DNA of 64,000 nucleotides from an uncultured Lachnospiraceae bacterium (lineage in GTDB: Bacteria > Bacillota > Clostridia > Lachnospirales > Lachnospiraceae): positions 1 through 64,000 of the forward strand of contig CAJTKA010000007.1 of NCBI GenBank assembly GCA_910576815.1, read 5' to 3'. Made by a program: the position numbers and the translations under genes. Each line of letters begins with the position of its first letter. Position 1 is the first letter of the stretch. Below the pieces are notes generated by a model. It was given only the letters and a program-made list of their open reading frames with translations, had not been told where the DNA came from and did not search any database. Positions 25,369 to 34,228 of this stretch are shown here, one piece after another.

Positions 25369-26148
25369 ATGATACAGGGCAAGGTAGAAATCTGCGGCGT
25401 CAACACCTCAAAACTTCCGCTCCTCAAAAACGCGGAGAAGGAGGCATTATTCAAACGAATCGAGGAAGGCGATCAGGAGGCCCGGATGGCTTATATTAAC
25501 GGCAATCTTCGTCTGGTCTTAAGTGTGATCAAACGGTTTCATTCCATCAGTGAAAACGTGGACGACCTTTTCCAGATCGGCTGTGTCGGACTGATCAAGG
25601 CAATCGATAACTTTGACAGCTCCCTCAATGTGAAATTTTCTACCTATGCCGTGCCCATGATCGTCGGCGAGATCCGCCGCTACCTGCGCGATGCCAACTC
25701 CATTCGCGTCTCCCGCTCCTTAAAGGACACTGCTTACAAGGCGATCTATGCCAGAGAGCAGCTGACCCGCACCAATTCCAGGGAGCCCACCGTCGCGGAG
25801 ATCGCCACTGAGATCGGTATCCCCAAAGAGGACATCGTTTATGCCTTAGACGCCATCCAAAGCCCCTTAAGCCTCTATGAGCCCGTCTACACGGACGGCG
25901 GCGACACTCTCTATGTGATGGATCAAATCAGTGATAAGAAAAACGGGGAAGAAACCTGGGTGGAGCACATTTCCCTGACAGAGGCCATGAAAAAGCTTTC
26001 CGAGCGGGAACATGAGATCATCACTCTGCGCTTCTTTGAGGGGAAAACGCAGATGGAGGTGGCGGAGAAGATCGGCATCTCACAGGCGCAGGTGTCGAGG
26101 CTGGAGAAAAATGCGCTGAAGACGATGCGGATGTATTTGACGGCGTGA
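25369..26148 (+). CDS. sigG: RNA polymerase sporulation sigma factor SigG
   Basis: A 259-residue late forespore sigma factor. The N terminus KVEICGVNTSKLPLL is diagnostic for SigG. Region 2 has NVDDLFQIGCVGLIKAIDNFD and FSTYAVPMIVGEIRRYLRD; region 4 has TLRFFEGKTQMEVAEKIGIS and QAQVSRLEKNAL. It is complete. Unlike the usual spoIIGA-sigE-sigG order on one strand, it is on the strand opposite to sigE and to its downstream neighbours ylmC and nrdR, with a bidirectional terminator at its 3' end. Confidence 0.97.
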   Translation: MIQGKVEICGVNTSKLPLLKNAEKEALFKRIEEGDQEARMAYINGNLRLVLSVIKRFHSISENVDDLFQIGCVGLIKAIDNFDSSLNVKFSTYAVPMIVGEIRRYLRDANSIRVSRSLKDTAYKAIYAREQLTRTNSREPTVAEIATEIGIPKEDIVYALDAIQSPLSLYEPVYTDGGDTLYVMDQISDKKNGEETWVEHISLTEAMKKLSEREHEIITLRFFEGKTQMEVAEKIGISQAQVSRLEKNALKTMRMYLTA

Positions 26149-26188
26149 TTGTTGTCCTGTTTGTGTATCGATCATATGTCTTTGTCAA

Positions 26189-26232
26189 AAATGGAGCCGG
26201 GAATCTGTTCTTAGATTCCCGGCTCCATTTTG
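26189..26232. terminator. Bidirectional terminator between sigG and the lipocalin-like gene
   Basis: A perfect 18-bp inverted repeat (arms AAAATGGAGCCGGGAATC and GATTCCCGGCTCCATTTT) with an 8-nt loop. It gives a T-rich end on both strands and serves the convergent genes on both sides. Confidence 0.92.
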
Positions 26233-26234
26233 AT

Positions 26235-26663
26235 TTACTTCGTTTTCGTCAATGTTATTGTTTCACCATCAGCGCCATATGTACCCAGTGAATCACTAAC
26301 ATTACTGATTGTCATATGATTATCCTCAATTACGATATCTCCCGAGAATCTATAATTTACGATAAAGTATTTTATATGAATTTGAACTGTCGTATCGCTT
26401 AAAAAGGTGTAAGTACCATCAAGACTGGCTGTATTATCAAGTACCGTAAACTCGCCGTTTCTTCCAAAGATAAAATATGTTTGCGGTTGTTCATCAAGCT
26501 GCCATGTGCCGATCATGCTCCTTTCAAGAGAATTTGGTAAGAAAAGCCAGACATAAGCTATAACAGCTATTATAACCACAGAGCCTATCGAAATAGAAAT
26601 TTTTGTTTTTTTCGTGTCCCCTTTTACTTTATTTCCATTACCGTGAATTGTCTGTACGCTCAT
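26235..26663 (-). CDS. Membrane-anchored lipocalin-like hypothetical protein
   Basis: A 142-residue protein with a hydrophilic N terminus, one membrane helix (about residues 25-45, SIGSVVIIAVIAYVWLFL) and an extracellular beta-rich domain. The domain begins MIGTWQLDEQPQTYFIFGRNG and continues as alternating strands (LDGTYTFLSDTTVQIHI). This pattern resembles lipocalin-like DUF domains common in Clostridia; no function is known. Base composition is more AT-rich than the neighbours. It sits between the inverted sigG and the c-di-GMP protein. Confidence 0.75.
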   Translation of the reverse strand: MSVQTIHGNGNKVKGDTKKTKISISIGSVVIIAVIAYVWLFLPNSLERSMIGTWQLDEQPQTYFIFGRNGEFTVLDNTASLDGTYTFLSDTTVQIHIKYFIVNYRFSGDIVIEDNHMTISNVSDSLGTYGADGETITLTKTK

Positions 26664-26778
26664 TGATTCAACCCCTCCTCATCATTAGTATAACAAATTT
26701 TATCACATAGAGAAGGAATTTAGTAGTCAAAACATTTGTTCTTGTATATTATTGTAATCCATCGTCAAGATTGATAAA

Positions 26779-26814
26779 TAAAAGGGACGGAAGAACCCTT
26801 GCTTCTTCCATCCC
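26779..26814 (-). terminator. Rho-independent terminator of the c-di-GMP hybrid gene
   Basis: The arms GGGACGGAAGAA and TTCTTCCATCCC, with TTTTATTT following on the minus strand, lie 24 nt after the stop at 26838. Confidence 0.85.
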
Positions 26815-26837
26815 ATGTCATTTTACCTCATCGCTTT

Positions 26838-28832
26838 TCACTCAAACTTCGCCACATCATATGTCAGCGTGATATCCTTCTCCCCGTACAGCTTAAAATA
26901 ATTCTGCACGATACGGTCCGTCACCAAGCGCACATTCTCCCGCTCCGTGCCCAAAAGCACCACCAGAAACTGAGAACTGCTGTATCTCGCACCCACATCC
27001 ACGCCACGCAGGGACTTGCAGATTGCCTGCTCCATGCACTGCATGGCTGTCTCCATGCGTTCCAATTTGACTTCGCTGCCATTGGAGGAAAACAGGGTAA
27101 ACAGCAGTAGCTGCGTCTCCTTTTTATCTCTTTCTGACATATGTGTCACAAAATCATAGACATGCGTAAACTCCGTGTAATCCACCTGAAATACGCCGTG
27201 ATACGAATCGTGCGTCTTGATGGCATCCATGATCTTGACCAGATCGTTCTGCGACTGCTCCGGCGTACGCAGGACTCCGGTCTTTTGATAGAAACCGTAA
27301 CGCATACCGCTTCTTTGTTTCACCAGATAGAGTGCCTTATCCGCCCTTCTGTACAGCTCATCAAATTCTCTGCCGTCCGTGCCGGAAATACTGATACCCA
27401 TCGAAAGTTCAGAATCTTTGAGGATATCCACTTCTTCCTGCTTTTTCTTGAACGCAGCCAGAATTTCTTCCGCCTTCTGCGTAATCACCGCCTCGTCGGT
27501 CACGCCTGTCAAATAGTAGAGAAATTCGTCCCCGCCGACTCGGCAGACCAACTCGTTGCCGCAGACCTCCCGCAGCACATCCGCCGCCAGCTTCAACGCA
27601 TAATCGCCCATCAGATGCCCGTACGCGTCGTTGATCTGTCCGAAATGATCCAAATCTATCAGGATCAGGCTGCCGCCCTCGACACGCAATTTCTCGGAGA
27701 TATCGTTTTCTCCCTTTCTCCTGCTCAAAAGCCCTGTCAAATAGTCCATCGGGGAATCCAACACATTTTCACTGCCCATGGTAGCGCCCAAAATCTTGCT
27801 GCTGCCAAAAATCGGCGTCGCCAAATCCTCCTCCGGCATCCACAGTTTTTCCAAGGCTCCTTCCTCGATCAGCTTCACAAAAATATCAACCAAATCAGGA
27901 TCCCACTGGCTGCCCTTTCCCTTTTGCAGCTCCTGCAAAACTACATCGTCATCTAATCTCCTGCGGTAGACGCGGTTACTGGTCATGGCATCGTAGGAAT
28001 CCACCAGACCGATCACTCTTGCCACCAAAGGGATCGACTCCCCTTTTAGCCCCTCAGGATAGCCCGTACCGTCATAGCGCTCATGGTGGTACTTAGCGCC
28101 CACACTGATATTGGGAAACATCTTAAAGTCATTTAAGATCTCGGCGCCCATCATCGTATGTCCTTTGATCAGACGAAATTCCACATCCGTCAGCATAAAG
28201 GGTTTATTCAAAACAGCATCGGGCACGCCGATCTTACCCACATCATGCAGCATCGCCACATAATAAATATTCTGAATCTCCTCCTCGGACCATCCCAGGC
28301 GCTGCGCCAAAAGCTCCGAGTAGGCCGCAACCCGCATGGAGTGCCCCTTGGTGTAATCATCCTTCGCATCCACGGTGTTCGCCACCGTCATGATCGCCTG
28401 GATCGTGATACGCTCCATCTCTTTGGTTTTCTCATCCAGTCTGCGCTGTAAGTCTCTGCGATAACCGTCCAGCTCGATCGTGCTCCGGATACGGCCGAGT
28501 ATCACATTCGGCTCAAAAGGCTTGGCAATATAATCGTTTGCTCCCACGCGAAAGCATTCTGTCTCCGTCTCCGCGCTGCGGTCCGCCGTCAGAAAAATCA
28601 CCGGTATCTTGCACCAGCGCGGATTCTTCCTAAGCGTCTCCATCACCTCGAAGCCGCCGATCTCCGGCATATTGATATCAAGAAGAATCAGATCCGGCGT
28701 ATGCCTCTCCAGGTATTTATACGCCTGTTTTCCCGAATTGACGGCCACGACCCGGTATTTTCCCTCCAAAAGCTGCTGTGCCGTTGCCAGCGTCAGCCTG
28801 TCATCATCAATAATTAAAATTATTTTTTTCAT
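26838..28832 (-). CDS. Hybrid c-di-GMP protein: receiver, HD-GYP, GGDEF and degenerate GGDEF
   Basis: A 664-residue soluble protein. The receiver (about 1-120) has IIDDDR and phosphoacceptor Asp in LILLDINMPEIGG. The HD-GYP phosphodiesterase (about 140-340) has HDVGKIGVPD and HHERYDGTGYPEGL. The diguanylate cyclase domain (about 385-545) has an intact RVGGDEFLYYL. A fourth domain at the C terminus resembles a cyclase fold with the motif changed to SSSQF. One protein therefore carries both c-di-GMP synthesis and hydrolysis modules under phosphorylation control. No partner kinase is adjacent. It has its own promoter and terminator. Confidence 0.93.
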   Translation of the reverse strand: MKKIILIIDDDRLTLATAQQLLEGKYRVVAVNSGKQAYKYLERHTPDLILLDINMPEIGGFEVMETLRKNPRWCKIPVIFLTADRSAETETECFRVGANDYIAKPFEPNVILGRIRSTIELDGYRRDLQRRLDEKTKEMERITIQAIMTVANTVDAKDDYTKGHSMRVAAYSELLAQRLGWSEEEIQNIYYVAMLHDVGKIGVPDAVLNKPFMLTDVEFRLIKGHTMMGAEILNDFKMFPNISVGAKYHHERYDGTGYPEGLKGESIPLVARVIGLVDSYDAMTSNRVYRRRLDDDVVLQELQKGKGSQWDPDLVDIFVKLIEEGALEKLWMPEEDLATPIFGSSKILGATMGSENVLDSPMDYLTGLLSRRKGENDISEKLRVEGGSLILIDLDHFGQINDAYGHLMGDYALKLAADVLREVCGNELVCRVGGDEFLYYLTGVTDEAVITQKAEEILAAFKKKQEEVDILKDSELSMGISISGTDGREFDELYRRADKALYLVKQRSGMRYGFYQKTGVLRTPEQSQNDLVKIMDAIKTHDSYHGVFQVDYTEFTHVYDFVTHMSERDKKETQLLLFTLFSSNGSEVKLERMETAMQCMEQAICKSLRGVDVGARYSSSQFLVVLLGTERENVRLVTDRIVQNYFKLYGEKDITLTYDVAKFE

Positions 28833-28872
28833 TCGTCCCCCAACAAACTATGTATGGTATTACTTTTGTTTT

Positions 28873-28902
28873 ATTATACGCTCTTTGTGGACAAAAAGCA
28901 AA
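28873..28902 (-). promoter_or_regulatory. Likely promoter of the c-di-GMP hybrid gene
   Basis: On the minus strand TTTGCT (28897-28902), an 18-bp spacer and a perfect TATAAT (28873-28878) lie 41 nt upstream of the start codon. The -35 is weak. Confidence 0.5.
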
Positions 28903-28913
28903 CAGATATCCGA

Positions 28914-29654
28914 CTAAGTATCTTTGCTCATCTCCTTTTTTAGCCGACGCATAATCTTTTTCTCCAACCTGGATATGTACGACTGGGAAATTCCCAAAAG
29001 TTCCGCGACCTCCTTCTGTGTCAGTTCTTTTCCCTCAGCGCTGCCAATGCCAAATCGAAGACGAATTATAGTCTGCTCTCTCTCGGAGAGTTTAGAGATT
29101 GCCCGGATCAGCAGCTTTCTCTCTACCTCATTTTCCAGATCCTTGTAGATCACATCCTCATCCGTTCCCAGAATATCGGAGAGCAGAAGCTCATTGCCGT
29201 CCCAATCCACATTCAGGGGCTCGTCAATGGAAACCTCCATCCGATGCTTGTTATTTCTTCTCAAGTACATTAAAATCTCATTCTCAATACAGCGGGACGC
29301 ATAAGTTGCCAGCTTGATGTTCTTCTCCGGATTAAAGGTGTTGATGGATTTGATCAGGCCGATCGTCCCGATCGAGATCAGATCCTCCACCCCCACGCCC
29401 GTATTGTCAAACTTTTTCGCAATGTACACCACAAGTCTTAGGTTATGCTCTATTAGAATCGACTTAGCTTCGTCTTCATATTCTGTTCCCAGATCGTTTA
29501 TGATCTCATTTTCCCTCTCGCTCTCAAGAGGCGGCGGAAGGACCTCCGCACCTCCTATGTAATGAATATCTCCCTGTCTGTTCATCAAAAGCTTTGGTTC
29601 TCTGTGCACCATCTTAAACTGAACTTTACCGGGAATTGCCACTTTCAAAACCAT
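28914..29654 (-). CDS. sigE: RNA polymerase sporulation sigma factor SigE (pro-form)
   Basis: A 246-residue early mother-cell sigma factor. The N-terminal extension (MVLKVAIPGKVQFKM) is the position of the pro-sequence removed by SpoIIGA. It is followed by the typical IHYIGGAEVLPPPLESERE. Region 2 has GVEDLISIGTIGLIKSINTF and TYASRCIENEILMYLRR; region 4 has RLRFGIGSAEGKELTQKEVA and QSYISRLEKKIMRRL. It starts 11 nt after spoIIGA with AGGAGGG upstream, as in the conserved spoIIGA-sigE operon. Confidence 0.98.
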   Translation of the reverse strand: MVLKVAIPGKVQFKMVHREPKLLMNRQGDIHYIGGAEVLPPPLESERENEIINDLGTEYEDEAKSILIEHNLRLVVYIAKKFDNTGVGVEDLISIGTIGLIKSINTFNPEKNIKLATYASRCIENEILMYLRRNNKHRMEVSIDEPLNVDWDGNELLLSDILGTDEDVIYKDLENEVERKLLIRAISKLSEREQTIIRLRFGIGSAEGKELTQKEVAELLGISQSYISRLEKKIMRRLKKEMSKDT

Positions 29655-29665
29655 TTTTTTCCCTC

Positions 29666-30478
29666 CTAGTTTTCTAATAACCCGGGGTGTAATAGCATTT
29701 GGTAATCGCTCTCCGGCGAGATACCCGCGTCACAAACAGCGACAATGACGCCCTCTCTTTTGATCGTGTATCCCGCCTCCTCTATCGATATCTCCGGCAG
29801 CTCATAGGCTGAAAGAATCCCTTTCTCCTGTCCCACGCTCCGATAAGGGACTGCGTGGTATTTCTCCGGCCGCAGGCAGGAAGCCAGGCTTGCGGCTGCC
29901 CGCCTGCTAATGACGCTCACAGGCGCACCGCTTATGGGATCTGTCAGGTGATTACCCGTGTCCACAAGGGCGCTGAGTCTGATCTCCTGTCCCAGAGCCG
30001 GCACATAGAGACGCACCGTCCGCAGACAATTTTGCTCTCTGCGCATCAGCCTTTTTAGCAGGAGCTTTAAAAACCGGCAGGTCAAGGCGCCCGCCGCCAG
30101 GGTGATCCAGAAACTTCCCCTCACCTTCATAACGGGTCTGAACCGATTGAGAATCCATATCATGGCTCCTCCCAAAAAAAAGCCGGCCGCCGCCATTGCA
30201 AAGGATGCTTCCAAAAGCCTGCGCATACCGTGGATCCGATAGGTGAGACACATCATTACCATACTGACAGGTACTGCGCTAAGGAGGAGTCTGCCTCCCG
30301 CCGTAGAAAACGGCAGGCATAGCGCAAAGCAGCTTATTCCGGCTCCCACCAAAGCCCCCAGCCATCGTCTCCGGTGCGTGGCAGTACACCGTAACAGTAA
30401 CCCGGCCAGGGACAGCAGATACAGGTTCATCATCGTTTGCAGGATGAAAACACTGTCAATATATAATTTGTAATACAC
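29666..30478 (-). CDS. spoIIGA: Sigma-E processing peptidase SpoIIGA
   Basis: A 270-residue membrane-embedded aspartic protease that activates pro-SigE at the sporulation septum. Five hydrophobic segments occupy the N-terminal half (starting YYKLYIDSVFILQTMMNLYL). The C-terminal protease domain has the active-site pattern ALVDTGNHLTDPISGAPV, with Asp about 173. The GTG at 30478 was chosen because GGAGG lies 6 nt upstream and the protein then begins at the family's usual N terminus. First gene of the operon with sigE; a promoter with long spacing lies just upstream. Confidence 0.95.
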   Translation of the reverse strand: MYYKLYIDSVFILQTMMNLYLLSLAGLLLRCTATHRRRWLGALVGAGISCFALCLPFSTAGGRLLLSAVPVSMVMMCLTYRIHGMRRLLEASFAMAAAGFFLGGAMIWILNRFRPVMKVRGSFWITLAAGALTCRFLKLLLKRLMRREQNCLRTVRLYVPALGQEIRLSALVDTGNHLTDPISGAPVSVISRRAAASLASCLRPEKYHAVPYRSVGQEKGILSAYELPEISIEEAGYTIKREGVIVAVCDAGISPESDYQMLLHPGLLEN

Positions 30479-30502
30479 ATTCCACCTCCGTATTTCTCTT
30501 TC

Positions 30503-30535
30503 ATTATAGGGAAAGCAAGGCGCATATTCTGTCAA
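30503..30535 (-). promoter_or_regulatory. spoIIGA: spoIIG-type promoter with 21-bp spacer
   Basis: On the minus strand a perfect TTGACA (30530-30535) and a perfect TATAAT (30503-30508) are separated by 21 bp rather than 17. The Bacillus subtilis spoIIG promoter is known for a 22-bp spacing that needs Spo0A-P. The TTTTGACA sequence also resembles a 0A box overlapping the -35. It lies 25 nt upstream of the spoIIGA start. Confidence 0.75.
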
Positions 30536-30609
30536 AAGCAGGGAGCATTTCCCCTATTTTTGCAGACAGATAATAACAAAAATCGATCTTCCTCCAGGTA
30601 CCCGTGCGC

Positions 30610-30645
30610 ATAAGAAAACCACAGGATATTCTCCTGTGGTCTTAT
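30610..30645 (-). terminator. ftsZ: Rho-independent terminator of ftsZ
   Basis: The arms ACCACAGGA and TCCTGTGGT, extended by ATAAG/CTTAT, with TTTTC on the minus strand, lie 35 nt after the ftsZ stop. Confidence 0.85.
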
Positions 30646-30679
30646 CATATTCCTAATTTCTATTCGATACTGCCGTATC

Positions 30680-31882
30680 CTATTTTCTAAGGAAACTGGG
30701 GATATCCAGTGACTTTTCTTCCACTGAACTCTTGATATCGTTGGTCTTCTGGATACCGATGGGCTTTAATCCTGCCTGCTTAGCCTGTCCGCCCTGGGCT
30801 GTGATGGGCTGTTTCAAGCCTACGCCGGGCGTCACAAACGATCCAACGCCTGTTCCCACCGCGCTCTTGCCCTGAAGGGAAGTGGGGGTTATGTATCCGC
30901 TCTTAAAACCAAGTCCACCCTGTCTGGCTGCCTTTTCCTCGATGCCCGTAGCAATAATCGTTACATTACAGGTATCCGTCATGCTGGAATCGTACATCGC
31001 ACCGAAAATGATATTTACCTCGTCACCCGTTAAGGATCTCACATAATCGGAAGCATCAGAGGCATCTGCCAGAGAGATATCCCCGGAAACATTGATGATC
31101 ACGTGCGTCGCTCCTGTGATCGTGGTCTCAAGCAGCGGGCTCTCCACTGCCATCTTTGCAGCCTCTGCCGCCTTATCATCTCCCTTACCGGTGCCGATAC
31201 CGATGTGGGCGATGCCCTTATCCTTCATAACAGTCTGTACATCGGCAAAGTCCAGATTGATGATGGCAGGCATATTAATCAGATCCGTGATACCCTGCAC
31301 CGCCTGCTGCAACACCTCGTCCGCCTTTTTCAGCGCCTCCGGCATCGTGGTACGCCTGTCCACTATTTCCAAAAGTTTATCGTTGGGAATAACGATCAGC
31401 GTATCCACATTGTCCTTGATTTTTTCAATTCCTGACAGCGCATTTGTCATTCGCGTTTTGGCTTCAAAGCGGAAGGGCTTTGTCACAACACCCACAGTGA
31501 GGATGCCCATATCCTTTGCCAGCTTGGCCACCACAGGAGCAGCGCCCGTCCCCGTACCGCCTCCCATGCCGCAGGTGACAAACACCATGTCCGCGCCTTT
31601 TAAGGCCTGTGCCACTTCCTCTGAACTCTCCTCTGCCGCTTTCTCACCGATTTCGGGCTTTGCGCCTGCGCCAAGTCCCTTAGTCAGCTTCTCTCCGATC
31701 TGTAAAAGTCTGGTTGCCCTGCACAACTGAAGCGCCTGTTTATCGGTATTGATACCGATGAATTCCACCCCGTCAATTTCTTCATCAATCATTCTATTTA
31801 CAGCATTATTGCCCGCGCCGCCAACACCAACTACAATGATCTTTGCCGCGGACTCCGCTTCGTTCGTCTTAATCTCCAGCAA
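30680..31882 (-). CDS. ftsZ: Cell division protein FtsZ
   Basis: A 400-residue tubulin-like GTPase that forms the division ring. GTP-binding features are VGVGGAGNNAVNRM, the tubulin signature GMGGGTGTGAAPVVA and NFADV. A linker of about 70 residues precedes the conserved C-terminal tail LDIPSFLRK that binds FtsA/SepF partners. The start is TTG (31880-31882), 7 nt after AGGAGG. It has its own promoter (31933-31961) and terminator, so it can be expressed separately from the upstream dcw genes. Confidence 0.98.
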   Translation of the reverse strand: MLEIKTNEAESAAKIIVVGVGGAGNNAVNRMIDEEIDGVEFIGINTDKQALQLCRATRLLQIGEKLTKGLGAGAKPEIGEKAAEESSEEVAQALKGADMVFVTCGMGGGTGTGAAPVVAKLAKDMGILTVGVVTKPFRFEAKTRMTNALSGIEKIKDNVDTLIVIPNDKLLEIVDRRTTMPEALKKADEVLQQAVQGITDLINMPAIINLDFADVQTVMKDKGIAHIGIGTGKGDDKAAEAAKMAVESPLLETTITGATHVIINVSGDISLADASDASDYVRSLTGDEVNIIFGAMYDSSMTDTCNVTIIATGIEEKAARQGGLGFKSGYITPTSLQGKSAVGTGVGSFVTPGVGLKQPITAQGGQAKQAGLKPIGIQKTNDIKSSVEEKSLDIPSFLRK

Positions 31883-31932
31883 GGTGATTCCTCCTTCTGT
31901 CCCCTCATACTACAAATAGACTAATATAGTTT

Positions 31933-31961
31933 ATCATATAATTATTTTGCTAAGTTCGCAA
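31933..31961 (-). promoter_or_regulatory. ftsZ: SigA promoter of ftsZ
   Basis: On the minus strand TTGCGA (31956-31961), a 17-bp spacer and TATGAT (31933-31938) lie about 50 nt upstream of the ftsZ start, in the gap after ftsQ. Confidence 0.75.
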
Positions 31962-32015
31962 CCTATTTTTTCTTTTTTATGTCTTTTTCTTTTGATTTGA
32001 CGGTTGATTCCGCCG

Positions 32016-32876
32016 TCAATCCTGCTCAAAACTGTAGGTTTTCGTATCATCACTGTACTCTCTCATGTTCAAAGTGCCACTTTTTCCCAAGAGATCCGGC
32101 AAAATATACTGAAGTTTCATGATTTTTTCATCGATATCCCTATTTTCACCCAGATCGACCTTCGCTTCTCCGAAATACAGTGTCACCTCATAATTGGCAT
32201 TAAAGTAGATGCGGTCCGCCGAAAGATCATATTTCGCAAGCTGCTGCGTAATATTCAAAATTTCGTCAAAAAGCTCCGGCTTGTCCACCGGAAGTCGCTC
32301 GTGGAGGATCACATGGTCAAAGTTCAGCCCCGTCACCTGCGGAATCCCTGCCGTCTCCTCCTCGGAGGTCTCCACCACGATGCCGTCCTTATCAAAGTAC
32401 ATATAGCGCCCCAAATATCGTACATAACCGGCCAGCGCCTTCTCATACACCGTGATACGGATCGTGTCCCTGGCCTCGATATTCACATCCATGGTCTCCA
32501 CAAAGGGAACGCCCTCGATGCCTTTGTCCCGATATTTCAGGGAAAGAAAGAGGGAATTGTCTCCAAATCGTCCCCCCATCACCATCTCCATGATCTCCTC
32601 ATTCGTATAGTGAACATTGCCATCCACATGAACCGTCGTTACACGATAATTATGGATGACATAGAAGGATCCCCCAGCAAAGACCAGGAGCAGACAGGAA
32701 AAGGCCGCCGCCAGAATACCGATGCGCTTCGTTCTGCTAAAGCGCACTTTCTCCGGTTTCTTTTCCCGTTGTCTGCCCCTTTTCCCTTTCCGTTTCTCCT
32801 GCGTCGTCTCTCCGTTCTTTACAAGACGCAGGTTTGTGTTTCTCTTTTTCTTTTTCCCTGTCTTTTCGCCGCTCAT
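32016..32876 (-). CDS. ftsQ: Cell division protein FtsQ/DivIB
   Basis: A 286-residue single-pass division protein. A long, highly basic cytoplasmic N terminus (about 65 residues of Lys/Arg) is followed by a membrane helix (IGILAAAFSCLLLVFAGGSF). A POTRA domain (VTTVHVDGNVHYTNEEIMEM) and a beta domain follow outside. It stabilises the FtsL-FtsB complex in the divisome. The ATG at 32876 is preferred, but a TTG two codons upstream with GAGGA at better spacing is possible. It lies between murA and ftsZ as in many Firmicutes. Confidence 0.9.
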   Translation of the reverse strand: MSGEKTGKKKKRNTNLRLVKNGETTQEKRKGKRGRQREKKPEKVRFSRTKRIGILAAAFSCLLLVFAGGSFYVIHNYRVTTVHVDGNVHYTNEEIMEMVMGGRFGDNSLFLSLKYRDKGIEGVPFVETMDVNIEARDTIRITVYEKALAGYVRYLGRYMYFDKDGIVVETSEEETAGIPQVTGLNFDHVILHERLPVDKPELFDEILNITQQLAKYDLSADRIYFNANYEVTLYFGEAKVDLGENRDIDEKIMKLQYILPDLLGKSGTLNMREYSDDTKTYSFEQD

Positions 32877-32906
32877 TCGCAAACTTCGTCCTCATCCCTA
32901 TCGGAT

Positions 32907-34157
32907 CTATGCCAGCTCAATGGCTGCGCCAAGCTCTCTGAGACTCAGCGTAATATCTTCGTATCCCCGGTCAATATAATGACGGTTTGTTACAATACCG
33001 GTGCCCTCCGCCGCAAGAGAAGCCACTACAAGCGCTGCCCCGCCCCGTAACTCCTGCGCCTCCACAATGGTGTTATGCAGCGGATACCCTCCGTGGATAT
33101 AGGCTTTTGTGCCTGCTATCTGAATGCAGGCGCCCATCTTTACAAGCTCCGGCACGATTCGAAATCGATTTTCAAAAACCTTCTCCTCGATTCGGCCACC
33201 CTGCCCGGAACATGCCATCACCACCATGAAAAGGGATTGTAAGTCCGTGGGAAATCCCGGATAGACTGCCGTCGTAATGCCCTCTTTCAGCTTTCGGTTC
33301 GCCCGCCCTTCTATGAAAAGGCCGTCCGCTTCCCTATTTGTCCTGGCGCCGAGCTTTTCCGCGCAGGCAATCACGCTCTCCATATGCGCACAGGGCGCAT
33401 CCTGCAAAAAAACACGACCGCCCGTGCAAAGGCAGGCTGCCAGATAGGTCCCTGCCACGATCCGATCAGCAGGCACACGAAACCGTACCGGATGCAGGCG
33501 CTCCACCCCTTCTATCACCAGGCAGTCCGTACCGGCGCCCTCTATCTTTCCTCCGGCACAGATCAAGAACTCACATAAAGCCTGTATCTCCGGTTCTCTG
33601 GCTGCCGGATGGATCACCGTCTTTCCTTTCGCCAAAACCGCCGCCAGGATCAGGTTTTCCGTGACGCCTACGCTGACAAAAGGAAGTTCCTGCATTGCCC
33701 CCGTAAGCCTTGCTGCCGTAGCGCAAAAACCTGCTTCATCCTCCTCAATCACCACGCCCATGCGCCGCAGCGCATACAAATGCAGATCGATCGGCCGCTT
33801 TCCAATCACGCAGCCGCCCGGATATTCCATCGAAACTTCCCCCATGCGGGCAAGCAGCGCGCCCAGAAGCATGATGGAGGAACGCATGACACCTACGGAA
33901 TCGGCCGGCATATCACATTCTGACAGTCGTGTCGTATCCACACGGATGACATTCCCCTCCCGATCGACCTGACAGCCAAGGCTGCGCAGAAGCCGCAGCA
34001 TATGATATACGTCCGCGATGTCCGGACAGTTCTCTATCTCACAAATTCCGTCTGTCAAAAGGGTTGCCGCCAAAATTGGCAGTGAAGCGTTCTTAGACCC
34101 CTGTATCCTCGTTTGTCCGCAAAGACTCTTTCCACCATAGATACGAACAGCGTCCAT
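32907..34157 (-). CDS. murA: UDP-N-acetylglucosamine 1-carboxyvinyltransferase
   Basis: A 416-residue enolpyruvyl transferase that performs the first committed step of peptidoglycan synthesis. Key residues are Lys 22 and Asn 23 in GSKNASLPIL and the fosfomycin-target Cys in YPGGCVIGKRPIDLH. VTENLILAAVLAKG is conserved. The catalytic segment FPTDLQSLFMVVM and the late arginine in ELRGGAALVV are also present. Its place here, between ftsW and ftsQ, is where murG or murC/murB lie in many dcw clusters; those genes are absent from the window. Confidence 0.96.
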   Translation of the reverse strand: MDAVRIYGGKSLCGQTRIQGSKNASLPILAATLLTDGICEIENCPDIADVYHMLRLLRSLGCQVDREGNVIRVDTTRLSECDMPADSVGVMRSSIMLLGALLARMGEVSMEYPGGCVIGKRPIDLHLYALRRMGVVIEEDEAGFCATAARLTGAMQELPFVSVGVTENLILAAVLAKGKTVIHPAAREPEIQALCEFLICAGGKIEGAGTDCLVIEGVERLHPVRFRVPADRIVAGTYLAACLCTGGRVFLQDAPCAHMESVIACAEKLGARTNREADGLFIEGRANRKLKEGITTAVYPGFPTDLQSLFMVVMACSGQGGRIEEKVFENRFRIVPELVKMGACIQIAGTKAYIHGGYPLHNTIVEAQELRGGAALVVASLAAEGTGIVTNRHYIDRGYEDITLSLRELGAAIELA

Positions 34158-34228
34158 AAAATTACCTCTGTTTTACTTTTATGACCTATTCTATCTATAT
34201 GGATTTTCGACAAAAAATTATCTTGTCC

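Noticed and set aside
32004..33050. Long plus-strand frame across ftsQ and murA
   Set aside because: It covers two clearly homologous minus-strand genes and has no start signals.
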